A stretch of DNA of 58,024 nt from assembly GCF_020193575.1 (NCBI RefSeq), contig NZ_JADYVD010000049.1, positions 1-58,024 on the forward strand, written 5' to 3'. The position numbers were made by a program, and so were the translations under genes. The notes beneath the pieces were generated by a model that did no database searches, was not told where the DNA came from, and was given only the letters and a program-made list of their open reading frames with translations. Positions 8,811 to 17,117 of the stretch are shown here, one piece after another (the stretch's first letter is position 1; each line of letters begins with the position of its first letter). The stretch comes from Ensifer sp. IC4062. Lineage in GTDB: Bacteria; Pseudomonadota; Alphaproteobacteria; Rhizobiales; Rhizobiaceae.

Positions 8811-9157
8811 GTGCAGCCGGGCGGGGCCAGACGAGCCGAGCTGTTGGTTAGGCAGGCGATGACCCAGGCCACATGTCCACGGATTCGCGCGAAGAACGGG
8901 TGGGTCAGTATCCGATCGCTACCAGGATTGTCCGGGCGCAGCGTGAGCTCACGCGCAGCGCGCGCAACACCTTCCCTTGCCGCCAACTTCATTTCCGGCT
9001 CGCGCCCGAGCGATCGGAGAACGTTAACGAGCACAAGCAAGGCCTGGTAATCGTCGGGCTTGATCTCTGCGGCGCGCTGGAAAAGCCTGGCCGCCTCGTC
9101 CAAAATCGGAGCTTCATCGTTGCGATGAATTCGCTGGGCAGGATTGACGGGTGTCAA
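8810..9157 (-). pseudogene. Remnant of a TPR-containing class III cyclase-type protein
   Basis: On the minus strand a short frame contains a degenerate TPR block (AARLFQRAAEIKPDDYQALL, then LRSLGREPEMKLAAREGV and RAARELTLRPDNP). This is the pattern of the C-terminal TPR region of rhizobial adenylate cyclases with TPR repeats. After RPDNP it jumps to a sequence (ILTHPFFARIRGH) like the very end of such proteins, implying an internal deletion. No cyclase domain, start or ribosome site is present. The frame also overlaps the 3' end of the receiver gene. I read it as a decayed 3' fragment. Confidence 0.6.
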
Positions 9158-9215
9158 GGCGACAGAGTCTGCTTAGGGCAAATTGCCCTTACTAGGCTAT
9201 TGCGGGAGGGGCGGA

Positions 9216-9470
9216 CTTGCGGCAAGGACGAGTGGAGCGCAAACCCCTGCCAAAGCGCATTGCTGGTGCGCGCCTCGAACCGTACCGCGGCCGGTGCTCG
9301 CGTCATACGGGCGTGATCGTATCCCCATTGCTGCAGATACCGGTTTACGGTCGCCTTGTTCAGGAGTCCCTTTGGTGCCCGCACCGGACCGTCCGGCGTT
9401 TCGACGCCGTGCGCCTCCATCAGCTCGATCGCACGGGTTCCCAAAGCAACGACTTTGCTGCATGAGCCTC
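9216..9470 (-). pseudogene. Fragment of a Mu/IS-type DDE transposase
   Basis: The minus-strand frame contains VETPDGPVRAPKG, then NKATVNRYLQQWGYDHARM and FEARTSNALWQ. This matches the pattern of the N-terminal DNA-binding to catalytic-domain junction in a Mu/integrase-core transposase, where RTSNALWQ normally precedes the first catalytic Asp. Here the frame runs instead into unrelated sequence and the catalytic DDE domain is absent. No terminal inverted repeats were found. It marks an old insertion followed by decay between the kinase pair and the ABC importer. Confidence 0.6.
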
Positions 9471-9551
9471 CCGGGCTTTTATCCCGCCGTACGTATCGCC
9501 TCTGGTTCCTCCTGGTTACGCATGCTGCGTTGCAGCGACGAATTGCACTTG

Positions 9552-9585
9552 ATGTGTTTAGTAAAACGTATATCACTAAACACAT
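9552..9585. promoter_or_regulatory. 11-bp inverted repeat, candidate operator of the ABC importer operon
   Basis: ATGTGTTTAGT at 9552-9562 and ACTAAACACAT at 9575-9585 form a perfect 11-bp inverted repeat with a 12-bp spacer, about 90 bp before the binding-protein start. Symmetry and position suggest a repressor operator (DeoR, LacI or GntR type are all possible). No regulator of those classes lies next to it. Confidence 0.55.
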
Positions 9586-9675
9586 TGCTCAACATGGGGA
9601 GTATGGCTTTGGCATGTGAGCAAGCGAGAATTTTCCGAGACCGGCGTCGGTCGGTTCTGTATCTGGGAGGAATAC

Positions 9676-11001
9676 ATGCGGAAGATGACGAAGGCCCTGA
9701 TGGGCATGTCGTCGGCACTTGTGCTGTCGACGGCGATACCGGGACTCGCGAAGGCCGATGAACTAACGCTGTGCTGGGCGGCGTGGGATCCGGCGAACGC
9801 GCTGGTAGAGCTCTCCAAGGATTTTACCGCAGCGACCGGCACCACGATGAAGTTCGAGTTCGTGCCATGGCCGAACTTCGCCGACCGCATTCTCAACGAG
9901 CTCAATTCGGGCGGCAAGCTCTGCGATCTCCTGATCGGCGACAGCCAGTGGGTCGGCGGTTCCGCCGAAAATGGCTACTACGTCAAGCTCAACGATTTCT
10001 TCGACAAGGAAGGGATCAAGATGAGCGACTTCGCCGAAGCCGCGGTCAATGCCTATTCCACCTGGCCGAAAGGGACGCCGAACTATTGGGCGCTGCCGGC
10101 CATGGGCGACGCCAACGGCTGGTTCTATCGCAAGGACTGGTTCGCCAAGCCGGAATTGCAGGCCGAGTTCAAGGAGAAATACGGCCGTGATCTCGGCGCG
10201 CCGCAGACCTGGGATGAGCTGAAGCAGGTCGCCGAATTCTTCACCGGTCGCGAAATTGATGGCCAGAAGGTCTATGGTGCGGCGATCTTCACCGAACGTG
10301 CCTCCGAGGGCATCACCATGGGCGCGACCTCGGCGCTCTATCCCTATGGCTTCAAATACGAGCAGACCGGCGGCAAATACGACATGAATGGCGCCGTCAA
10401 CTCCGCGGATGCCGTGGCGGGGCTCGAAGCTTACAAGGCGCTCTACAAATGCTGTCAGCCGCCCGGCTATACAGACAGCTACATGGGCGAGGGGCTCGAC
10501 GCCTTCAAATCCGGCCAGGTGGCGATGGCGATGAACTGGTTCGCTTTCTTCCCCGGCCTCTACAAGGACGAGAAGGTCGGCGGCGACAGGATCGGCTTCT
10601 TCGTCAATCCCAAGCAGAAGGTCGCCGCCTCGACGCTCGGCGGGCAGGGGATGTCCGTTGTCGCCAATACCGACAACATGGACGGCGCGCTCGCCTATAT
10701 CAAGTGGTTCGCCCAGCCCGATGTCCAGAAGAAATGGTGGACGCTCGGCGGCTACGCCGTGCACAACGCGGTCCTGAACGATCCGACGTTCAAGGCCAGT
10801 CAGCCCTTCGCGGCCGATTTCCTCGTCGCGATGAACCAGGTGCAGGATTTCTGGCAGGAGCCGTCCTACGCGATCCTGCTGCAGGCCATGCAGAAGCGCC
10901 TGCACGACTATGTCGTCGCAGACCAGGGCACGGCGCAAGAGGCGCTCGATTCTCTTGTCAACGACTGGAAGGAAATCTTCGAGGACGAAGGCAAGCTCTA
11001 G
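9676..11001 (+). CDS. ABC importer periplasmic binding protein (carbohydrate/polyol, family 1)
   Basis: A 441-residue extracellular solute-binding protein of the MalE/UgpB class. A Sec signal peptide (basic start MRKMTK, hydrophobic core, probable cleavage after GLAKA) precedes the mature domain. Trp-rich stretches such as TLCWAAWDPANAL and VPWPNFADR suggest a sugar or polyol ligand. I chose ATG 9676 because GGAGGA lies 4-5 bp upstream; a longer frame from 9616 has no ribosome site. It is the first gene of the importer operon and is followed by a 9-bp hairpin, a common way to keep binding-protein mRNA more abundant than permease mRNA. The adjacent dihydroxyacetone-type kinases suggest a C3/C4 polyol or ketose. 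Confidence 0.9.
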   Translation: MRKMTKALMGMSSALVLSTAIPGLAKADELTLCWAAWDPANALVELSKDFTAATGTTMKFEFVPWPNFADRILNELNSGGKLCDLLIGDSQWVGGSAENGYYVKLNDFFDKEGIKMSDFAEAAVNAYSTWPKGTPNYWALPAMGDANGWFYRKDWFAKPELQAEFKEKYGRDLGAPQTWDELKQVAEFFTGREIDGQKVYGAAIFTERASEGITMGATSALYPYGFKYEQTGGKYDMNGAVNSADAVAGLEAYKALYKCCQPPGYTDSYMGEGLDAFKSGQVAMAMNWFAFFPGLYKDEKVGGDRIGFFVNPKQKVAASTLGGQGMSVVANTDNMDGALAYIKWFAQPDVQKKWWTLGGYAVHNAVLNDPTFKASQPFAADFLVAMNQVQDFWQEPSYAILLQAMQKRLHDYVVADQGTAQEALDSLVNDWKEIFEDEGKL

Positions 11002-11014
11002 GCTTCCCTCGGCA

Positions 11015-11042
11015 ACGGCCCGGCTGCGAAGGTCCGGGCCGT
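11015..11042 (+). other. GC-rich 9-bp stem-loop between binding protein and permease genes
   Basis: ACGGCCCGG (11015-11023) pairs perfectly with CCGGGCCGT (11034-11042) around a 10-nt loop. There is no T-run, so it is unlikely to be a full terminator. It resembles mRNA-stabilising or attenuating hairpins that set the binding-protein to permease ratio. Confidence 0.6.
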
Positions 11043-11074
11043 CGGCCTCGAACCCGATCCTTCCCTGAATTCAG

Positions 11075-12052
11075 GTGACGTCAGTGACCGATGCCCCTTC
11101 CACCATTGCGGAGCGATCCGCCGACATGCTTGCACACGCTACGCCGACAACGATCGCGGTTAGGGTGCGCGGCCTTTCGGACCGCGCCATCGCCTGGCTC
11201 TTCATAGCGCCGACGATCGCCTTGCTGCTTGCGATCAATATCTTCCCGTTGATCTGGGCGGTCTATCTGTCCTTCACGAACTTCCGTGCGAACCGCCCCA
11301 ACGCCGAAGTCGAGGGCGTGGGCTTACGGAACTACCAGCGGGTGCTGAACGATCCGGACATCTGGATCGCCATGCAGACGACCGCGCATTTCGTCTTCTG
11401 GACAATCCTCCTGCAGACGGTAATCGGCTTCGCGCTCGCCTATCTCATCGACCGCAAGTTCCGCGGTCATGCCTTCTGGACGACGGTCATTCTCATTCCG
11501 ATGATGCTGTCGCCTGCGGTCGTCGGCAATTTCTGGCGGTTCCTTTACCAGCCGCAGATCGGCCTGTTCAATTATATCGTCTCGTTCTTCACGGGCATTC
11601 CGCCGTCATCCTTTGAGATGCTCGGCTCTGTGATCTTGGCACCCTGGGCGATCATCATCGTCGACACCTGGATGTGGACGCCATACGTCATGCTGATATG
11701 CCTCGCCGGCCTCAGATCCATACCGGACTACATCTACGAGGCGGCCGAGGTCGACCGCGCCTCCGCTTGGCGACAGTTCTGGTCGATCACCGTGCCGATG
11801 GCCTTGCCCTTCATCATGCTCGCCGTGCTCTTCCGCGGCATCGAGAATTTCAAGATGTTCGACATGGTCATGCTGTTGACGGGCGGCGGACCCGGTTCGA
11901 CGACCGAGGTCGCGTCGATCACGCTGAAGCGCGAGGCCTTCGAAAGCTGGCTCACCGGACGATCGTCGGCCTTCGCGATCATCCTTTTCGTCGCAGTGTT
12001 CGGCCTCGCAAACATCTACGTCAAAGCGCTCAACAGGGTGAAACAGCGATGA
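11075..12052 (+). CDS. ABC importer permease 1 (MalF/UgpA type)
   Basis: A 325-residue inner-membrane permease with about six membrane segments after a cytoplasmic N-terminus of some 30 residues. The ATPase-contacting EAA loop is YIYEAAEVDRASAWRQFW. The conserved first periplasmic region and the LLTGGGPGSTTEV block before the last helix are typical of carbohydrate-uptake family 1 permeases. The start is GTG 11075; GTG 11084 is equally possible because a CAGG sits just upstream. The stop overlaps the next permease start (ATGA). Confidence 0.92.
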   Translation: MTSVTDAPSTIAERSADMLAHATPTTIAVRVRGLSDRAIAWLFIAPTIALLLAINIFPLIWAVYLSFTNFRANRPNAEVEGVGLRNYQRVLNDPDIWIAMQTTAHFVFWTILLQTVIGFALAYLIDRKFRGHAFWTTVILIPMMLSPAVVGNFWRFLYQPQIGLFNYIVSFFTGIPPSSFEMLGSVILAPWAIIIVDTWMWTPYVMLICLAGLRSIPDYIYEAAEVDRASAWRQFWSITVPMALPFIMLAVLFRGIENFKMFDMVMLLTGGGPGSTTEVASITLKREAFESWLTGRSSAFAIILFVAVFGLANIYVKALNRVKQR

Positions 12053-13005
12053 GTTCGACCAATACCACCGCCCATTCCGTGGTCGAGCCGACGCCGACCG
12101 TCAAGCGCATCGCCGGCGCGATCGTCATCCTCTATGCGCTGGTGACATTGGTCCCGCTCGCCTGGATCTTCCTGACGAGCATCAAATCGCCGCCAGACTC
12201 GATCAGCTATCCGCCCAAGATCGTGTTCACGCCGACGCTCGAGGGTTTCTGTAACCTCTTCACCACGCGCACTAGGCAGACGCCGGACTATATCCAGTCG
12301 CTCCCCGCCCCGACAGGTGCCTGTGACGAGATCACCCGCAGCCGCAACATGGTCATCGCCGGGCCCTCGAACTACTGGCCCCGCTTCGGCAATTCGCTCG
12401 TGATCGCTTTCGGCTCCACCTTCCTCGCCGTCTCGCTTGGTACGCTTGCGGCCTATGGTTTCTCGCGCTTCCGCGTGCCGCTCGCTGACGATCTGCTGTT
12501 CTTCATCCTGTCGACCCGGATGATGCCGCCGATCGCGGTCGCGATCCCGATCTACCTCATGTACCGCCAGTTCGGCCTCTCCGACACAGCACTTGGCATG
12601 ATCCTGCTCTACACCGCCGTCAACGTCTCGCTCGCCGTCTGGCTTCTCAAGGGCTTCATCGACGAAATCCCGCGGGAATACGAGGAGGCGGCGATGATCG
12701 ACGGCTACACCCGCCTGCAGGCCTTCTGGAAGGTCGTGCTGCCGCAGGCCACGACCGGGATTGCGGCGACCGCGATCTTCTGCCTGATCTTCGCCTGGAA
12801 CGAATATGCCTTCGCAGTGCTCCTGACTTCGGGCTCGGCGCAGACCGCGCCGCCGTTCATACCGACGATCATCGGTGAGGGTGGGCAGGATTGGCCCGCA
12901 GTTGCCGCCGGCACGACGATCTTCCTGGTACCGATCCTCGTCTTCACCATCATCCTGCGCAAGCAGTTGCTGCGCGGCATCACCTTCGGAGCGGTACGCA
13001 AATGA
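12049..13005 (+). CDS. ABC importer permease 2 (MalG/UgpE type) with a large periplasmic insert
   Basis: A 318-residue permease partnering the preceding gene. Its EAA loop is EYEEAAMIDGYTRLQAFW. Unlike most MalG proteins, the region between TM1 (about residues 20-40) and TM2 (about 110) carries an insert of roughly 50 residues (around GFCNLFTTRTRQTPDYIQ and TGACDEITRSRN) with two cysteines, which may form a periplasmic disulfide loop contacting the binding protein. Start and stop both overlap neighbours by 4 bp. Confidence 0.92.
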   Translation: MSSTNTTAHSVVEPTPTVKRIAGAIVILYALVTLVPLAWIFLTSIKSPPDSISYPPKIVFTPTLEGFCNLFTTRTRQTPDYIQSLPAPTGACDEITRSRNMVIAGPSNYWPRFGNSLVIAFGSTFLAVSLGTLAAYGFSRFRVPLADDLLFFILSTRMMPPIAVAIPIYLMYRQFGLSDTALGMILLYTAVNVSLAVWLLKGFIDEIPREYEEAAMIDGYTRLQAFWKVVLPQATTGIAATAIFCLIFAWNEYAFAVLLTSGSAQTAPPFIPTIIGEGGQDWPAVAAGTTIFLVPILVFTIILRKQLLRGITFGAVRK

Positions 13006-13214
13006 CGACCCCACAAGAAACGACCCGTGCAGCCCGGCAGAAGCGGTCCTTGTTCATGCGGCGCGGATCGATGGAAAACATCGCGACAGTACTTATCGCC
13101 GCGGGCTTTCTGATGCTGTTCCAGCCGTTCCTGCTGGCGCTCTACACCTATTCGCTGACCATGCTTCTCGCTGGAACCGTCATGTTCATCATCGTCTCGA
13201 AATTCCCGGAGTAA
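13002..13214 (+). CDS. Small two-helix membrane protein encoded inside the ABC operon
   Basis: A 70-residue protein with a basic N-terminus (about 25 residues, MTTPQETTRAARQKRSLF) and two hydrophobic segments, roughly residues 27-45 and 47-66. It starts in the ATGA overlap with permease 2 and ends 3 bp before the first ATPase gene, so it is translationally embedded in the transporter operon. The position recalls GlpU, the small membrane protein in rhizobial glycerol transporter operons, but the sequence does not look like DUF2160. Likely an accessory subunit; function not recognised. Confidence 0.75.
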   Translation: MTTPQETTRAARQKRSLFMRRGSMENIATVLIAAGFLMLFQPFLLALYTYSLTMLLAGTVMFIIVSKFPE

Positions 13215-13217
13215 GCG

Positions 13218-14315
13218 ATGTCCGAGATCAAGATTGTAAACCTCCGCAAGCAGTTCGGCGATTTCGTCGCCGTCGAGGATTCGAGCTTTACCGTCGAGGA
13301 CGGCGAGTTCCTGGCGCTGCTCGGGCCCTCCGGTTGCGGCAAGACGACAACGCTTCGGATGATCGCCGGCCTGGAACTGCCGACCAGCGGCAAGATCCAT
13401 CTCGACGGCGAGGACGTCACCTTCAACCGCGCGAGCGCCCGCGACATCGCCTTCGTCTTCCAGCTCTTCGCCCTCTATCCGCATATGAATGTGTTCCGGA
13501 ACATCAGCTTCCCACTCCTGTCGCAGGGCGTTGCTAAGGCGGAAATCCGGGCCCGCGTCGAAGAAACCGCGAAGCTCTTGAGGATCGACCACATCCTTGA
13601 CCGGTCGGTTTCGGGGCTCGCCGGCGGCGACCGCCAGCGCGTCGCGCTCGGCCGCGCCATCGTCCGGCGGCCCAAATGCTTCCTGATGGACGAGCCGCTG
13701 GGCACGCTCGATGCGGAGTTCCGCGAGGTCATGGTCCATGAGTTGCGCGAGCTGCACAACCGCATCCATGCGACGACGGTCTACGTGACCCACGACCAGC
13801 ACGAGGCGATGGCGATGGCCGACAAGATCGCGGTGATGAACCATGGCGTCATCGAACAGTACGGCACGCCGCAGGAAATCTACAATCGCCCCGCTTCTAT
13901 GTATGTCGCCGATTTCATCGGCTCGCCGCCAATGAATTTCATGCGCTTCCATTCGGGGCTCAAGAGGGGGATGCGGTCGATCTTCCTCGACGGTGTCGAA
14001 GTCGCCGTGCCGGAGATGGGGGAGGACGCGGCGCCGGGCGAAATGGCGCTCGGCGTCCGTCCGGAACATATCCGATTCAGCGATCGATCCCCCATCCGCG
14101 GCGCCGTCTACGGCAGCGAATATCTTGGCACCAACCAGATTGTCGCCGTGGAGACCGCCGCCGGCATCGTCAAGGCGCGCGTTTCGGCCGACCGCAGCTT
14201 TAGGCTCGGCGAGGCGGTCGGTCTCGAATTCAATCCGGCAAAGCTCGCCGTTTTCGACTGCGCCTCGGGTAGGGCGATCGCCTCATCCCTCTATGCAGAG
14301 GCGCGCCATGGCTGA
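13218..14315 (+). CDS. ABC importer ATPase 1 (MalK/UgpC type), degenerate signature motif
   Basis: A 365-residue ATPase with Walker A GPSGCGKTT, Q-loop FVFQLFALYPHM, Walker B CFLMDEPLGTLDA and the switch His in VTHDQHEAM, followed by a C-terminal TOBE-type regulatory domain (from about residue 240). The signature motif reads LAGGDRQRV instead of LSGGQQQRV. In MalK-type transporters two ATPases form the motor. Here two different ATPases are encoded in tandem, so this subunit may contribute the weaker signature to one of the two composite ATP sites. Starts 3 bp after the small membrane protein gene. Confidence 0.93.
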   Translation: MSEIKIVNLRKQFGDFVAVEDSSFTVEDGEFLALLGPSGCGKTTTLRMIAGLELPTSGKIHLDGEDVTFNRASARDIAFVFQLFALYPHMNVFRNISFPLLSQGVAKAEIRARVEETAKLLRIDHILDRSVSGLAGGDRQRVALGRAIVRRPKCFLMDEPLGTLDAEFREVMVHELRELHNRIHATTVYVTHDQHEAMAMADKIAVMNHGVIEQYGTPQEIYNRPASMYVADFIGSPPMNFMRFHSGLKRGMRSIFLDGVEVAVPEMGEDAAPGEMALGVRPEHIRFSDRSPIRGAVYGSEYLGTNQIVAVETAAGIVKARVSADRSFRLGEAVGLEFNPAKLAVFDCASGRAIASSLYAEARHG

Positions 14316-15315
14316 GGTCGTTCTTCACGGTATCGGCAAGACGTTCGGCGACACGGTCGCGGTCGACGATCTCTCGCTGACCATCAGGGATGGGGAATTC
14401 GTGGTCCTCCTCGGGCCGACGGGTGCCGGCAAAACGACGACCCTGCGTCTGATCGCCGGCCTCGAAAGACCGGATTGCGGGTGGGTGACGATCGCCGGTC
14501 GCGACGTCGGCAGCTACTCGCCGGCCGAGCGGGACGTGGCCTTCGTTTTTCAACAATATTCGCTCTATCCGCACTTAAGCGTCTACGACAATCTCGCCTT
14601 TCCGCTGCGCTCGCCCGCGCGGCGGCTCGACGCCGGGGAGATCGACCGCCGCGTGCGCGAAGTGGCGCGCATGGTGCGGATCGAGCACAAGCTGCAAAAC
14701 CGCTCCACGCGGCTTTCGGGCGGCGAGATGCAGCGCGTCGCGATCGGCCGTGCGCTGGTGCGCCGCCCGGCGATTTATCTCATGGACGAACCGCTGTCTT
14801 CACTCGACGCGAAGCTCAGGGCGGAGCTTCGGCTGGAACTGAAGCGGATCCAAAAGGAGCTGGGCTCGACGCTGCTCTACGTGACCCATGACCAGGTGGA
14901 GGCGATGACGATGGCCGACCGCATCGGCATCCTGTCCGAAGGGCGTCTCGTGCAGATCGGCACCCCGCGGGAGATCTATGCGGACCCGGCCAATCTGCAT
15001 GTCGCCGCGCGTCTCGGCCAACCGCACATAAACCTTCTACCCATAGACCTCCTGCCCGGCGCCGCGCCACCTTCCGGCGCGCGGACGATCGGCGCGCGGA
15101 CCGAACATCTGGAGATCGCCACACACGCCCAGGGCAATGCCGAGGTGGACTGGATCGAGCACCTTGGCGACCAGAACCACCTGCACATCCGGGTGAGGGG
15201 CCACAAGCTCGTGACGCTTGCCGATCCCTATCTCTCCATCAAACCGGGCGATCGGATCAACCTGACGCTGAAACAGCCCCTTTATTTCGGGTCGGACGGC
15301 GACCGGATGCGCTGA
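14308..15315 (+). CDS. ABC importer ATPase 2 (MalK/UgpC type)
   Basis: A 335-residue ATPase with Walker A GPTGAGKTT, Q-loop FVFQQYSLYPHLSV, canonical-type signature RLSGGEMQRVAIGRA, Walker B IYLMDEPLSSLDA and switch His in VTHDQVEAMTMAD, plus a C-terminal TOBE-like domain. It overlaps the end of ATPase 1 by 8 bp. It probably forms a heterodimer with ATPase 1, as GlpS and GlpT do in rhizobial glycerol importers. It is the last gene of the importer operon; an intergenic mosaic repeat follows. Confidence 0.93.
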   Translation: MAEVVLHGIGKTFGDTVAVDDLSLTIRDGEFVVLLGPTGAGKTTTLRLIAGLERPDCGWVTIAGRDVGSYSPAERDVAFVFQQYSLYPHLSVYDNLAFPLRSPARRLDAGEIDRRVREVARMVRIEHKLQNRSTRLSGGEMQRVAIGRALVRRPAIYLMDEPLSSLDAKLRAELRLELKRIQKELGSTLLYVTHDQVEAMTMADRIGILSEGRLVQIGTPREIYADPANLHVAARLGQPHINLLPIDLLPGAAPPSGARTIGARTEHLEIATHAQGNAEVDWIEHLGDQNHLHIRVRGHKLVTLADPYLSIKPGDRINLTLKQPLYFGSDGDRMR

Positions 15316-15318
15316 TGC

Positions 15319-15425
15319 TAATGCGTGTCGCCCAGAAGTGTGCAGCGATTTTGGGGCAACGACACGCACAAAAACAAAGACCTAAAGCGCGTTGCGTGAA
15401 CCTGTTGAACGCGACGCGACCAATC
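15319..15425. repeat. Rhizobium-type intergenic mosaic repeat (RIME-like)
   Basis: Two palindromes lie in about 107 bp. TGCGTGTCG (15322-15330) pairs with CGACACGCA (15360-15368); then GCGTTGCG pairs with CGCGACGC around the middle of 15390-15418 with one G-T mismatch. The sequence (CCCAGAAGTGTGCAGCG, then AAAACAAAGACCTAAAGCGC) is the pattern I know from dispersed Sinorhizobium/Rhizobium intergenic elements. It sits between the importer and the kinase genes and may form stable RNA structure in a read-through message. Confidence 0.65.
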
Positions 15426-15439
15426 GACAAGGCAATTGG

Positions 15440-17083
15440 ATGAGCACGATGAAGCACTTTTTCAACCGCAGGGAAAACATCGTCACCGAAGCGCTGGACG
15501 GCCTGCTGCAGACGGCGCCGGCGGGAAGCCTCGCGCGGCTCGACACCTATCCCGACATCAAGGTCGTCCTACGCGGCGACTGGGACAAGGCGAAGGTAGC
15601 GGTCATCTCCGGCGGCGGCGCCGGGCACGAGCCTTCGCATGCGGGCTTTGTCGGGAAAGGCATGCTGACCGCGGCGGTTTCCGGCGAGATCTTTGCCTCG
15701 CCGAGCGTCGATGCGGTACTGACTGCGATCCGCGCCGTGACCGGGCCGAAAGGTTGCCTGCTGATCGTCAAGAACTACACCGGCGATCGGCTCAATTTCG
15801 GGCTCGCGGCGGAGAAGGCGCGCGTCGAAGGCCTTCGCGTCGAGATAGTAATCGTTGCCGACGACATAGCGCTTCCGCATATCGCCCAGCCGCGCGGCGT
15901 CGCAGGAACGCTCTTTGTCCACAAGATTGCCGGACACCTGGCCGAGCAGGATGCGGATCTCGAGACCGTTGCCGCTGGCGCCCGGTCGGCCGCACGCGAC
16001 ATCGTCTCGCTCGGCGTGTCGCTCTCCTCCTGCTCCATTCCTGGCCAGGCCCATGCGGAGCGGCTCGAGGCGGACGAAGGGGAACTGGGGCTCGGCATCC
16101 ACGGCGAACCCGGTGCCGAACGGATCGCGCTCCAGGAGGCGCGCAGCATTGTCGCCACCATGTCCGAGCGGCTTTCCAGAGCTTTGCCGCAAGACGGCGG
16201 CTATGCGCTTCTCATCAACAATCTCGGTGCCGTGCCACCGATCGAGATGGGATTGATCGCCCACACGGTTCTTTCATCGTCGCTCGCTGAGCGCGTGAAG
16301 CTGACGATAGGCCCGGCACCGATGATGACGGCGCTCAACATGAACGGCTTTTCGCTTTCCCTCATCCGGCTTGATGGCGAGCGCGAGGCAGCATTGAAAT
16401 CGCCGGTCGGCCCGCATTCCTGGATGCCCGCCGTCGAGCGGCATGATGTCTCCGTTCTGTCGGTGACTGCCGTGCCCGCCACTCAGTCCGTGGCGGCCAG
16501 TCACGATCCGGCGGCCGATCGACTGATCGCGGCGATCTGCGATCATCTGCTCTCCCTCGAAGCGGAGCTCAACCACCTCGACGCCCGGGCCGGCGATGGC
16601 GATACCGGCTCGACCGTGGCGACAGGTTCGCGCAGCGTTCTGGCGCAGATCGAAAGCTTGCCGCTGAAGGACATCGCCGCGACGCTCTCGTCGATCGGCA
16701 GCATTCTCAGCACCAGCATGGGCGGCTCAAGCGGCGTGCTTCTGTCAATCTTCTTCACTGCGGCTGCAAAGGCCTATGCCGACACCAAGGACATGGCGAA
16801 CGCGTTGCTGGCGGGCCTTGAGCGTATGACGTTCTACGGGGGCGCGGCCGTCGGCGACCGCACGATGGTGGATGCTCTGGATCCGGCGCTGCGTGCGCTC
16901 AAGGCCGGCGGTCTTGCCGCGGCGGCTTCCGCAGCGCGCGCCGGCGCCGACGCGACACGGGCGATGAAGAAGGCGAAGGCCGGCCGCGCTTCTTACGTCG
17001 GCGAACGGGATCTCGACGGCATCCCGGACCCGGGCGCCATGGCGGTGGCCGCTGTCTTCGAAGTCGCAGCAGGGCTTCGCTAA
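15440..17083 (+). CDS. Dihydroxyacetone-kinase-family protein, DhaK-DhaL fusion (ATP-type)
   Basis: A 547-residue two-domain kinase. Residues 1 to about 325 are the DhaK fold: the ketose-binding loop VISGGGAGHEPSHAGFVGKG and H221 (GLGIHGEPG), which forms the covalent hemiaminal with the ketone substrate. Residues from about 350 are the DhaL fold with the metal-binding LDARAGDGDTGSTVATG and DRTMVDALDP blocks. The fusion is the layout of ATP-dependent DHA kinases, so it should phosphorylate dihydroxyacetone or a related ketose such as erythrulose directly with ATP. I chose ATG 15440 (AAGG 7 bp upstream); ATG 15449 is also possible. A complete second, PTS-type kinase set follows. Confidence 0.92.
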   Translation: MSTMKHFFNRRENIVTEALDGLLQTAPAGSLARLDTYPDIKVVLRGDWDKAKVAVISGGGAGHEPSHAGFVGKGMLTAAVSGEIFASPSVDAVLTAIRAVTGPKGCLLIVKNYTGDRLNFGLAAEKARVEGLRVEIVIVADDIALPHIAQPRGVAGTLFVHKIAGHLAEQDADLETVAAGARSAARDIVSLGVSLSSCSIPGQAHAERLEADEGELGLGIHGEPGAERIALQEARSIVATMSERLSRALPQDGGYALLINNLGAVPPIEMGLIAHTVLSSSLAERVKLTIGPAPMMTALNMNGFSLSLIRLDGEREAALKSPVGPHSWMPAVERHDVSVLSVTAVPATQSVAASHDPAADRLIAAICDHLLSLEAELNHLDARAGDGDTGSTVATGSRSVLAQIESLPLKDIAATLSSIGSILSTSMGGSSGVLLSIFFTAAAKAYADTKDMANALLAGLERMTFYGGAAVGDRTMVDALDPALRALKAGGLAAAASAARAGADATRAMKKAKAGRASYVGERDLDGIPDPGAMAVAAVFEVAAGLR

Positions 17084-17117
17084 GCACATGCTCTAACGGT
17101 GGCGACCGATCGCGAGT

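Noticed and set aside
9763..10938. A 391-codon minus-strand frame opposite the importer binding protein
   Set aside because: It is antisense to a gene with a clear signal peptide and family pattern; composition is typical of a shadow frame.
12705..14069. A 454-codon minus-strand frame opposite the permease 2 and ATPase 1 genes
   Set aside because: It is the mirror of conserved ABC sequence, with no ribosome site or recognisable domain.
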